From Prevotella aff. ruminicola Tc2-24 (GTDB lineage: Bacteria > Bacteroidota > Bacteroidia > Bacteroidales > Bacteroidaceae): a stretch of DNA of 64,000 nucleotides. Every line of letters begins with the position of its first letter. Within the stretch, counting starts at the first letter, position 1. Below are positions 17,093 to 24,746 of the stretch, piece by piece. The stretch lies in contig NZ_FOIQ01000005.1 of the NCBI RefSeq assembly GCF_900110895.1, positions 186,001 through 250,000 on the forward strand, written 5' to 3'. Below the pieces are notes generated by a model that saw only the letters and a program-made list of their open reading frames with translations, was not told the origin of the DNA and ran no database searches. The translations under genes and the position numbers were made by a program.

Positions 17093-17473
17093 TTATTTTG
17101 CAGGCTGAGCAGGAGCTGCAGGTGCCTCTGCGGCAGGAGCTTCTGCTGGAGTTGTAGCGCTCTTCTGCTGACTAGCACCGAAGCCCGGCAGATTGTTTGG
17201 GTTGGTGGCAGGAACCTCATAGTTCTCCATCACCGACGACTCGTTGGAGGCCTGGGGTGCCACATAGGCACAGAAGACGCTGAGTACCACCATGGCAGCT
17301 GCGAGGCCCCATGTGGTCTTCTCAATGAAGTCGGTGGTCTTGCGAACACCACCAATCTGGTTGTAGCCAGAGAACTGAGAAGCCAGACCGCCTCCCTTTG
17401 ACTCCTGAATGAGCACAATGCCAACCATCAGCAGGGCTGCGATCACGATAAGAATTACTAGTAATGTGTACAT
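17093..17473 (-). CDS. secG: Preprotein translocase subunit SecG
   Basis: A 126-residue protein. Two transmembrane helices (residues 3-22 and about 55-75) flank the SecG signature VLIQESKGGGLASQF. It then has an Ala/Pro-rich C-terminal tail (EAPAAEAPAAPAQPAK), longer than in E. coli but common in Bacteroidetes. SecG joins SecYE in the inner membrane and assists protein export. It is the last gene of the block sigma-54 activator, lptE, helical-repeat protein, secG. Confidence 0.93.
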   Translation of the reverse strand: MYTLLVILIVIAALLMVGIVLIQESKGGGLASQFSGYNQIGGVRKTTDFIEKTTWGLAAAMVVLSVFCAYVAPQASNESSVMENYEVPATNPNNLPGFGASQQKSATTPAEAPAAEAPAAPAQPAK

Positions 17474-17485
17474 CTTTTTTACTCT

Positions 17486-18238
17486 TTATTTATTATTATT
17501 ATTTATAATCAATTTCTCTAGGAAACGAATTTGGTCTGCAAAGTAAGCATTTTTTTTCGGAAATTGCAAACTTAATCGCTGAATAATTTCTAAAGCCCTC
17601 GAATATCTGCCTTGTTTGATGTAAATTCGGGCCAATGTCTCGGTAAAATACTCTTCTTCAACACCATCGGACGTGTTTTCCTCTTCTACTGAGGGGCGTG
17701 GCGACGATGTGGGCTCATCGCTGAGCACGAAGCGACCTTTGTCACTTTTTATGAATGTATCGATAAGGTTCTGACCTCGCATCTGGGGCACCTCTTCGGG
17801 CTTGTCGTCATCCTCGGTCTCGAGGAGATAAGCCACATAGTCGACAGCCGCATCGGCGGGCGTCGGCTTGCGTTTCTTCTCTTTGTTCTCTTCCTGCGGA
17901 ATAGAGTCGAGGAAGTTGTCAATGAGCGAGAGGGTGCGGCTCTCAGGTTGGGCAGCCGACGGACGATGGCTCGTGTCGGCAGGTTTATGAGCAGCAGGGC
18001 GCAGACGGTAGTGGGCGGCCTCGATCATATCGAAGAGCACCCGACGGTCGGTGATATAGACGGCGGCGCGCCGTAACTCCTCGTCGAACGACGGATCGTG
18101 GAGCAGATACAGGTTCTGGAGCATGAGCAGACGGGCGGTCTGCCAACAGGGATAGAGGGCCAACAGAGAGCGCAACTCGTACAAAGTGTCGCGGTCCAGA
18201 CGCTCGGGATGTTGTATCAACTCTACGATTCTTTCCAT
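17486..18238 (-). CDS. Conserved Bacteroidetes protein of the lptE-secG block, possibly TPR-like
   Basis: A 250-residue protein I do not know by function. The N-terminal 80 residues are helical and rich in Leu and Arg (LDRDTLYELRSLLALYPCWQTARLLMLQNLYLL). The middle is low-complexity and polar. The C-terminus, FTETLARIYIKQGRYSRALEIIQRLSLQFPKKNAYFADQIRFLEKL, has the size and pattern of a tetratricopeptide hairpin, suggesting a protein-binding role. No signal peptide. It lies 12 bp before secG and 6 bp after lptE, so it is co-expressed with envelope biogenesis genes. Confidence 0.75.
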   Translation of the reverse strand: MERIVELIQHPERLDRDTLYELRSLLALYPCWQTARLLMLQNLYLLHDPSFDEELRRAAVYITDRRVLFDMIEAAHYRLRPAAHKPADTSHRPSAAQPESRTLSLIDNFLDSIPQEENKEKKRKPTPADAAVDYVAYLLETEDDDKPEEVPQMRGQNLIDTFIKSDKGRFVLSDEPTSSPRPSVEEENTSDGVEEEYFTETLARIYIKQGRYSRALEIIQRLSLQFPKKNAYFADQIRFLEKLIINNNNK

Positions 18239-18244
18239 CTCTCC

Positions 18245-18790
18245 TTACCAGTTGGCTACTGTTGCATTGAATATTTGACCGCAGATATCCTTGACCATCT
18301 GCGTGACGAGTTCCTCCTGCACGGAGTTCAGCGACTGCGTAGACGGGAAACTGGCGCGGGCGGTGAACTGCTGTTCGAAGTCTTCATTGTGGTTCGTATT
18401 GTTAGTGAACCTGACATTGACGGTCATCGAGAGCTCCGTCATGGCCGAGTAGCCGTCACTGGATACCGCCTTGTTGGGTTGCTCATAGCGGGTGATCTCG
18501 CCCTCGATCTTCAGGTCGCCATTACGCTTCACCTGCTGCAGACGGGTACGCTTGCCAAAGAGGTCCTTCAGTTCGTTGTTGAAGATGGGACCCATCGGTC
18601 CCCACACGTAGCTGGAGCGAATCGGGAAGTCGGCTATCTGTATCGTCTTGGTCTTCGAGTAGTCGATGCTGGCGCCATTGAACTTATAGCTGACGGAGCA
18701 GGCCGTAAGGAGCATGGCCAGGCATACGACACCTACCTTCGCCCAACGGCTGACGATGCTTGTATGGGATATCTTATTTGTCCAGATCAT
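18245..18790 (-). CDS. lptE: LptE-family lipoprotein
   Basis: A 181-residue lipoprotein (hydrophobic KVGVVCLAMLLTAC, lipobox Cys near residue 31). The body starts YKFNGASIDYSKTKTIQI and contains IFNNELKDLFGKRTRLQQVKRNGDLKIEGEI, the pattern of the Bacteroidetes LptE family. LptE plugs the LptD barrel and helps insert lipopolysaccharide into the outer membrane. The gene overlaps the end of the sigma-54 activator gene by 17 bp. The position before secG is a conserved Bacteroidetes arrangement as I recall it. Confidence 0.85.
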   Translation of the reverse strand: MIWTNKISHTSIVSRWAKVGVVCLAMLLTACSVSYKFNGASIDYSKTKTIQIADFPIRSSYVWGPMGPIFNNELKDLFGKRTRLQQVKRNGDLKIEGEITRYEQPNKAVSSDGYSAMTELSMTVNVRFTNNTNHNEDFEQQFTARASFPSTQSLNSVQEELVTQMVKDICGQIFNATVANW

Positions 18791-19997
18791 ATTGTTTCAG
18801 TCTGCGATAAAGGGTACGGTCGCTGATGCCCAGCTCCTGGGCGGCGCGCTTGCGGTTGCCGTGGTTACGCTCCAGGGCTTTCTCAAGCATCTGCTTGCCC
18901 AGATCGTTCAGGTTCAGGCTCTCAAGCTCTTTCTCGGGCTCGACATATTCCTCGGCAAAGGCATCTTCCATCGGCGTGGCCATAGGTTGGAGGGGCTGGA
19001 GGGGTGCCAGTTGGGTGGAGCCTGAGGCCGTAGTGATAGCTGCCCCACTCTGCGCCTCGTCGAGACGTTTCTTCAACTGTCCCATCTCATGACGCATCTC
19101 GTTGACGTTACCACGCAACTCGAACAGGATCTTATAGAGGATCTCACGTTCGTTCTCGAAGCTATGGTCGCCCTCACGGTGGATGGTGGCCAACTGTGTG
19201 GTCTCCTGATCCTGCGGGATAAAGCGCCTGAGGATGGCGGCCGTGATGGTACGCTCTGGCGAGAGGATGGATATCTGCTCGGTGATATTCTTCAACTGGC
19301 GCACGTTGCCCGGCCATTTGTATCGCAGCAGGATCTGCTTCGCCTCATCGTCGAGCACCACACGTTCCATCTTGTACTTCTCGGCCATCTGCATGGCAAA
19401 CAGGCGGAAGAGCAGGATGATATCCTCGCCACGCTCACGGAGGGGCGGCATCTGGATGGGGATGGAGTTAAGACGATAGTAGAGATCCTCGCGGAAACGG
19501 CCTTCGCTGATAGCCTGACGGATGTTCACATTGGTGGCGGCCACGATGCGGACATCGGTCTTGCGCACCTCGGTGGCTCCCACGGGGATATACTCGCCTG
19601 TCTCCAGCACACGGAGCAGACGGGCCTGTGTGGCCAAAGGCAGCTCACCCACCTCGTCGAGGAAGAGTGTGCCCTTATTGGCTACGCCGAAATAGCCTGG
19701 GGAGTCGTTGATGGCACCTGTGAACGAGCCCTTCACATGGCCGAACAACTCGGAATCAATCGTGCCTTCGGGGATGGAGCCACAGTTGATGGCGAAATAC
19801 TTCTCGCGCCGACGCGGAGAGTTGTCATGGATCACTCGCGGAACGATCTCCTTACCCACACCACTCTCTCCGGCTATGAGCACGCTGAGATCGGTCGGTG
19901 CCACCTGTAAGGCGACATCCAGCACATGATTCAAGGCCTCGCAGTTGCCCACGATATTGTACCGCTGTTTGATTCCTTGTAATTCTGAAGTCTTCAT
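18774..19997 (-). CDS. Sigma-54-dependent activator, AAA+ and Fis-type HTH
   Basis: A 407-residue protein. The AAA+ domain begins almost at the N-terminus: Walker A GESGVGKE (residues 43-50), sigma-54 contact loop GSFTGA (90-95; the usual form is GAFTGA), Walker B LFLDEVGE (111-118), then NVRQLKNI. The C-terminus (about 365-405) is a Fis-type helix-turn-helix (RAAQELGISDRTLYRRLKQY). There is no receiver or other sensor domain, so activity must be set by another protein or by expression. It heads the lptE/secG block, overlapping lptE. Confidence 0.92.
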   Translation of the reverse strand: MKTSELQGIKQRYNIVGNCEALNHVLDVALQVAPTDLSVLIAGESGVGKEIVPRVIHDNSPRRREKYFAINCGSIPEGTIDSELFGHVKGSFTGAINDSPGYFGVANKGTLFLDEVGELPLATQARLLRVLETGEYIPVGATEVRKTDVRIVAATNVNIRQAISEGRFREDLYYRLNSIPIQMPPLRERGEDIILLFRLFAMQMAEKYKMERVVLDDEAKQILLRYKWPGNVRQLKNITEQISILSPERTITAAILRRFIPQDQETTQLATIHREGDHSFENEREILYKILFELRGNVNEMRHEMGQLKKRLDEAQSGAAITTASGSTQLAPLQPLQPMATPMEDAFAEEYVEPEKELESLNLNDLGKQMLEKALERNHGNRKRAAQELGISDRTLYRRLKQYDLDK

Positions 19998-20005
19998 CTA
20001 GCTGA

Positions 20006-20013
20006 CAAAATTA
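20006..20013 (-). promoter_or_regulatory. Putative -7 element of the sigma-54 activator gene
   Basis: Reads TAATTTTG on the minus strand, 8 bp upstream of the ATG at 19997. This leaves a very short leader. Confidence 0.45.
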
Positions 20014-20062
20014 CATATTTTTTCCGAGACTACTGCAATAATGGCAGATTTTTAACGCAAAA

Positions 20063-21067
20063 TCACTTTTCTTTCTTATCAAACTTGATAAGCAGCAATC
20101 CGATGGCCGTCCATATCAGTTCTCTCACACGTACGATGAGTGCCACGAATATACCCGAACGGGCGGTCATACCCAGGCCACCGGTCGACATCAGGAAACC
20201 GCCCTCACGTCCACCCAGTTGCAGGGGCATGAAAAAGAAGATATTGGCAAACAAGGTGGTAAAGGCATAGACTAGGATACAGTCAATAAAGTTGACATAT
20301 GGCAGGATGACCAGCAAAATAAAGAAAATCTCCAAGGCCGAAGCGATGCGCACGGACAACTCGAGCAAGACCGCAGCAACGAACGTACGCGGATTCTGGT
20401 TGTGCAGGGCGGCTATCTGCCCATCCACCGTGGCCAGTTTCTCCTGGTTACGCTCGAAGAAGGGCTGCGCCCAGCGTCGTATCATCGGGAAATGGCGCAG
20501 GATATTCATACCCGTCATGGCAATACCTTTCTTATATCCTCTGGTAAAAAACCAGACAGCAAGGATGCAGAATCCCACAACCAGCGTCAGGACGACGGCC
20601 ATAAACGGAGTCATCGGCTGGGTGGTCACATAAAGCAGCGAGGCCAGTAGCCACAGCCAGAAATGACTGTAGATATGAGTCATCACGTAGAGGATGACTG
20701 ACGAGGAGGCGCGCTGTGTACCTATCTTCGGCGAAAGCGACATGATACGATAAGGCTCACCACCCATCAGTCCGCCTGGCGTGGCGTAGTTGAGTGCAAA
20801 GCCAGAGACCGTGATCTTGTATAGCCACCAGAAGCCTATATGATGCCTTCGGCACACGTGCTGCTCGTTGCCTATACTGTCGATGATGAGATACCAGGAA
20901 TAGGTATTGGCGATATAGAGAATACCCCAGAGGAGGATGACAGCCAGGAACCAGTAGCCTGCATGATTCACCCCTTCCCACACCTGACGGAAGTCGAGCT
21001 GCGTCACCATGACGATCAGCACGACCAGACCAAAGGCGAAGAAAGCATTCTGATATCTCTTTTTCAT
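20063..21067 (-). CDS. Lysylphosphatidylglycerol synthase/flippase-like membrane protein (UPF0104)
   Basis: A 334-residue protein with about eight transmembrane segments. It has the layout of the flippase-like domain of MprF and of UPF0104 proteins, with the family segments ALNYATPGGLMGGEPYRI and FFMPLQLGGREGGFLM. It has no aminoacyl-transferase domain, so it cannot be a full MprF. A role in moving a lipid or glycolipid across the inner membrane is an inference. It overlaps pdxA by 4 bp and is probably translationally coupled to it. Confidence 0.83.
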   Translation of the reverse strand: MKKRYQNAFFAFGLVVLIVMVTQLDFRQVWEGVNHAGYWFLAVILLWGILYIANTYSWYLIIDSIGNEQHVCRRHHIGFWWLYKITVSGFALNYATPGGLMGGEPYRIMSLSPKIGTQRASSSVILYVMTHIYSHFWLWLLASLLYVTTQPMTPFMAVVLTLVVGFCILAVWFFTRGYKKGIAMTGMNILRHFPMIRRWAQPFFERNQEKLATVDGQIAALHNQNPRTFVAAVLLELSVRIASALEIFFILLVILPYVNFIDCILVYAFTTLFANIFFFMPLQLGGREGGFLMSTGGLGMTARSGIFVALIVRVRELIWTAIGLLLIKFDKKEK

Positions 21068-22134
21068 TCCTTAGGAGCGTCGTCGGCAGATGCCGGCGCT
21101 TTCTTGGGCAGTTCCTTGCTCTTCACGGCGAAACGGGCCTTGTCGCCATCCTCGCGCTTCTCGTGATAGAGCTTCGGCAGCGGATTGGCAAGGGGCTCAT
21201 CGTAGTCGACTCTATGACGGAACATGTCGACGGCCATATAGATAGCATGACGCATGGAACTGGCATCGGCGACACCCTTACCAGCGATATCGAAAGCGGG
21301 ACCGTGATCGGGTGTGGTACAGATGGCGGTGATGCCAGCCTTGAGCTTCACGCCATACTCGTGGGCCAGTGTCTTGAACGGAACGATGCCCTGATCGTCA
21401 TACATGGCCAGCACACCGTCGAAGCTATGATACAGTCCTTCGCCGAAGAACTCATCGGCCAGGAAGGGTCCGAAGGCCTGGATACCTTCATTCTCCATAC
21501 CCTCGACGGCGGGAGCGATAACGGTCTGCTCCTCGTTGCCGGGCTGTGGATTCAGGGCCAGTACGGCGATACGGGGATTAGAGATGCGGAAGTCGCGCTT
21601 CAGACTCGTATGGAAGATACGGCCCTTGTCCATGATCTTCTCTGTGGTAATGGCCTGGGCAACCTCCTTGATGGGCAGACGACTGGTGACAAGACCGATA
21701 CGTACAGCATCGCCCACCATCATCGTCAGCGGCTTGTCTTCCTTCTGGGGCGAAGCGGCCGACTTGACGGGACCCAGCACAAGCACGTCGTAGAGCCCTT
21801 TCTGCAGGTCTTCCTTGGCGCGGGCCATCGCCTTACGGGCGGCATCGGCCGACTCTTCCGTAGACTGTCCCAGATCGACCTTCACCTCCTCGTCGAAGGT
21901 GGCCAGCATGTTCAGTTTATTCTCATGAGCCTCATCGGCACTATTGATGATTGAGAACGGCACCTCCAGATCAAGAGCCTTACGATGGTAGGCTGCCACC
22001 TTGGGTGAGCCATAGATAATCGGGGTGCACAACTCCAGCATCGCGGGGTCCTCAAAGGCCTTGAGAATCACCTCATAGCCAATACCGTTTGTATCTCCAT
22101 GCGTGATTGCCACGCGAATCTTTCTATCTTCCAT
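21064..22134 (-). CDS. pdxA: 4-hydroxythreonine-4-phosphate dehydrogenase
   Basis: A 356-residue PdxA. Signatures: ITHGDTNGIGYEVILKAF at the N-terminus, VLGPVKSAA, DQGIVPFKTLA and TTPDHGPAFDIAGKGVADASSM near the C-terminus, which carry metal- and substrate-binding His and Asp residues. The enzyme oxidises 4-phosphohydroxy-L-threonine in pyridoxal phosphate synthesis and is an NAD-dependent dimer in the cytoplasm. Overlaps the downstream flippase-like gene by 4 bp and follows rlmN by 15 bp. Confidence 0.94.
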   Translation of the reverse strand: MEDRKIRVAITHGDTNGIGYEVILKAFEDPAMLELCTPIIYGSPKVAAYHRKALDLEVPFSIINSADEAHENKLNMLATFDEEVKVDLGQSTEESADAARKAMARAKEDLQKGLYDVLVLGPVKSAASPQKEDKPLTMMVGDAVRIGLVTSRLPIKEVAQAITTEKIMDKGRIFHTSLKRDFRISNPRIAVLALNPQPGNEEQTVIAPAVEGMENEGIQAFGPFLADEFFGEGLYHSFDGVLAMYDDQGIVPFKTLAHEYGVKLKAGITAICTTPDHGPAFDIAGKGVADASSMRHAIYMAVDMFRHRVDYDEPLANPLPKLYHEKREDGDKARFAVKSKELPKKAPASADDAPKE

Positions 22135-22149
22135 TTATCTTGTATGTTT

Positions 22150-23220
22150 TTATATTTCGTGATTTTTCTTCGCCGTAGAGAGCAGACCACAGGCCGCGAA
22201 GATATCCTGTCCCCTACTCGCGCGGATGGTTGTGAACACCCCGTGCTTGGTCAGGTAGTCGCGCAGGGCCTCCATACGTTTCTCATCAGCACCAGGTAAG
22301 TCGACACCCGGAATCTCATGGAAGCGGATGAGGTTGACACGGCACTCCAGTCCCTCCAGGAGCTTCACAATCTCCCGTGCATGCATCGTCGTATCGTTCA
22401 GTCCACCAAAGCAGATATACTCAAACGAGCAACGGCGCTGGTGGGTGAAGTCGTACTGCTTCAGCAATGCCACGACCTCGGTGATAGACATCTGACGCTC
22501 GGCAGGCATCAGCTGACGGCGCTGCTCTACCAACGGAGAGTGCATCGAGATGGCCACGTGACAGTCGCTCTCGTCAAGAAAGCGTTTCAGTTTGCCCTTC
22601 ACGCCCACACTGCTCACGGTGATGCGCTTCGGACTCCACGCATAACCGTCGGCCGAGGTCAGGATCTGAGTGGCCTTCAGCACAGCGTCGAGGTTATCCA
22701 TCGGTTCGCCCTGTCCCATGAACACGACGTTCGTCAGTGTCTCACGCTCAGGAAGGGCATAGATCTGGTTCAGGATATCACCAGTCGACAGACTGCCCTC
22801 GAAGCCCTGCTTTCCTGTCTGACAGAACAAGCAGTTCATCTTACAGCCCACCTGACAGCTCACGCAGAGGGTGGCACGATCGCCATCGGGGATATATACC
22901 GACTCGACGTACAGGGTCGGCACTTCCGCATCATCCCCCTGTTCTGAGCATCTCACAGGAAAAAGATACTTCACGGTACCGTCGACAGAACGCTGACTGT
23001 CGATTGGCGACATCGCTCCAACGACAAACTGCTCTTTCAGCCGTTCACGGTTCACCTTTGAGATATTCGTCATCTCATCGATGCTCCGCACATGCTGCTG
23101 ATAGAGCCATTTGACAATCTGACCCGCTGTGAACTGGGGCATGCCCAACGCCTTCACAGCCGTCTTCAGCTCGTCGGATGTCATCCCGAGCAGTACCTTC
23201 TTTTTCCCGTTATTCTCCAT
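22150..23220 (-). CDS. rlmN: 23S rRNA (adenine-C2)-methyltransferase RlmN
   Basis: A 356-residue radical SAM enzyme. The cluster-binding motif is C126, C130, C133 (CKMNCLFC). Family signatures VFMGQGEPMDNLDAV, ITVSSVGVKG and HQRRCSFEYICFGGLND are present, as is the catalytic Cys region near the C-terminus (ASRGQDIFAACGLL). It methylates C2 of A2503 in 23S rRNA and A37 in some tRNAs. First gene of the rlmN-pdxA-flippase run. A -7 box lies 9 bp upstream. Confidence 0.95.
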   Translation of the reverse strand: MENNGKKKVLLGMTSDELKTAVKALGMPQFTAGQIVKWLYQQHVRSIDEMTNISKVNRERLKEQFVVGAMSPIDSQRSVDGTVKYLFPVRCSEQGDDAEVPTLYVESVYIPDGDRATLCVSCQVGCKMNCLFCQTGKQGFEGSLSTGDILNQIYALPERETLTNVVFMGQGEPMDNLDAVLKATQILTSADGYAWSPKRITVSSVGVKGKLKRFLDESDCHVAISMHSPLVEQRRQLMPAERQMSITEVVALLKQYDFTHQRRCSFEYICFGGLNDTTMHAREIVKLLEGLECRVNLIRFHEIPGVDLPGADEKRMEALRDYLTKHGVFTTIRASRGQDIFAACGLLSTAKKNHEI

Positions 23221-23228
23221 TTTGCGGA

Positions 23229-23236
23229 CAAAGTTA
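23229..23236 (-). promoter_or_regulatory. Putative -7 element of rlmN
   Basis: Reads TAACTTTG on the minus strand, 9 bp upstream of the rlmN ATG. The leader would be only a few bases long. Confidence 0.5.
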
Positions 23237-23279
23237 CGAAAAAACGAGCGCAGAACAAAATAAGTTCACTTATTTTTTA

Positions 23280-23287
23280 TATATTTG
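23280..23287 (+). promoter_or_regulatory. -7 element of the nuclease island
   Basis: Reads TATATTTG, 38 bp before the first ATG of the small island gene. Confidence 0.5.
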
Positions 23288-23324
23288 CAGACGAAACGCC
23301 TCATATTGGGCGAAGAGAAACTAG

Positions 23325-23675
23325 ATGTCTATACAGAAAATGAATATGGAACAAGAACTGCAGCCTAATGCTTTAGACAGAATCCTATGTGTCAAAATAG
23401 GTAAGATAAAGCGCGAGAATCTATATGAGATGGCTCGTAAATATTGGAAAGTGAAACTCGAAAAAGCCTCTAAAACTACGCATGTACTTGCCATCATTAA
23501 TGGTATAGTTGAGGCTGTCTATATTCCTCAGGAATGGAAACATTCTAAGCAATCTGGCTATGAGGACCGGTGTGAGTTTACTGGAATAGAAGATAAGAAT
23601 TCAGAATATCTGGGTAAAAGCGTAAAGAACTATTACGGCAGAAGCGCCAACCCTGTGAAATATATTAATCTGTAA
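23325..23675 (+). CDS. Small protein of unknown function next to a putative nuclease
   Basis: A 116-residue protein. I do not recognise a named family. The C-terminal half (VLAIINGIVEAVYIPQEWKH, then FTGIEDKNSEYLGKSVKNYYGRSANPVKYINL) resembles a short module I have seen in phage and restriction-associated proteins, ending in a NPxKYIN pattern. No signal peptide. ATGs at 23340 and 23346 are possible later starts. The gene is A+T-richer than rlmN and precedes the nuclease gene by 13 bp, so the two are probably co-transcribed. Confidence 0.6.
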   Translation: MSIQKMNMEQELQPNALDRILCVKIGKIKRENLYEMARKYWKVKLEKASKTTHVLAIINGIVEAVYIPQEWKHSKQSGYEDRCEFTGIEDKNSEYLGKSVKNYYGRSANPVKYINL

Positions 23676-23688
23676 TTTCGCATAATCT

Positions 23689-24636
23689 ATGAGACATCTA
23701 CCAACGAACAACTATCATTGTGAAGAAACCTGTAAAAGTGACAAGCCTTTCAAAAAAGCAGCTCGTTCAAAACAATCGCTGTTCAGAGAAGAATATTTGA
23801 AAGTTGGCTTTGATCCGTCTAATCGTTTTGGCAAGTACGGAGCATTCCTTTTGCCTGAAGATGCTGATGCGGGTCTGAACTTCTATGAAGGATTCAGATC
23901 TGACATTTTGCATCTGATAAGGAAACGATATCCCAAACTTACAACAGCACAACATGCGGGTCTTTATGCAAATATGCTCAGGAGTGAACATATTCCTTGG
24001 AATGTCTTTGTTCCCATGAAAGCAGATCTTCAAGCCGCGGCTAAGGTTTTCAACGACATCATAGGAGAACCTCTTATTGACGTCATTACAGACATCCGTA
24101 TAGAATGGGCTCCCGAGAAAACAAAATGTCTTAATGACAACACTTCGTTTGACGCATATATAGAGTTTCTGCACGACGGGCAACTTGGAGGCTTAGGTAT
24201 AGAAGTAAAATATACAGAAGAGGGCTACCATTTTGGCGGGAAAGAAAAGCGCGAGGTTATGGACGAAAAATCCCAATACGCAATAATTACACGCAGTTGT
24301 GGTCTATACAAAGAAGAAATTGCCAGCAAACCTATTCGTGAGACAAGCCTTTGCTTAAATAAATTCAGGCAGATATGGAGAAATCACATCTTAGGCGAAT
24401 CAATGGTTATGAACAAGATGGTGGAAAGATTTTACAGCGTTACACTCTATCCTTGCGGAAACCCGCACTTTACTAAGGTCTTACCAAAGTACAGGGAATT
24501 CTTAACTGATTATGGACTCTCAACATTTAAGTTTATCACTTTCGAGTCGTTGTTTGATTTATTGAAGGTTCATTACCCAAAAGAATCACAATTTCAGAAC
24601 TGGATTGAGTATCTTCAAACTCGTTACCCTTTTTAA
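23689..24636 (+). CDS. PD-(D/E)XK nuclease-like protein (PGN_0703-type)
   Basis: A 315-residue protein. The core FDAYIEFLHDGQ then LGIEVKYTE gives the PD-(D/E)XK pattern D155, E172, K174, preceded by helices. The arrangement matches the family named after P. gingivalis PGN_0703, described as a putative restriction endonuclease. It would cut DNA in the cytoplasm; specificity is unknown. No methyltransferase gene is adjacent, so classical restriction-modification is not supported. Base composition is lower in G+C than the flanking genes, and the pair sits as an island between rlmN and the large fusion gene. Confidence 0.65.
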   Translation: MRHLPTNNYHCEETCKSDKPFKKAARSKQSLFREEYLKVGFDPSNRFGKYGAFLLPEDADAGLNFYEGFRSDILHLIRKRYPKLTTAQHAGLYANMLRSEHIPWNVFVPMKADLQAAAKVFNDIIGEPLIDVITDIRIEWAPEKTKCLNDNTSFDAYIEFLHDGQLGGLGIEVKYTEEGYHFGGKEKREVMDEKSQYAIITRSCGLYKEEIASKPIRETSLCLNKFRQIWRNHILGESMVMNKMVERFYSVTLYPCGNPHFTKVLPKYREFLTDYGLSTFKFITFESLFDLLKVHYPKESQFQNWIEYLQTRYPF

Positions 24637-24746
24637 GTACAACAATCACTTCAAAGTTATTCACGCTCGAAAAGTCTCAAATTTTTTTGGTTTTCTCGGG
24701 AAATATTACGAAATTTGCGCTGTATTACAAATGATCCAAGATAACC

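Noticed and set aside
23689..24636. Complete restriction-modification system
   Set aside because: No methyltransferase or specificity gene is encoded nearby.
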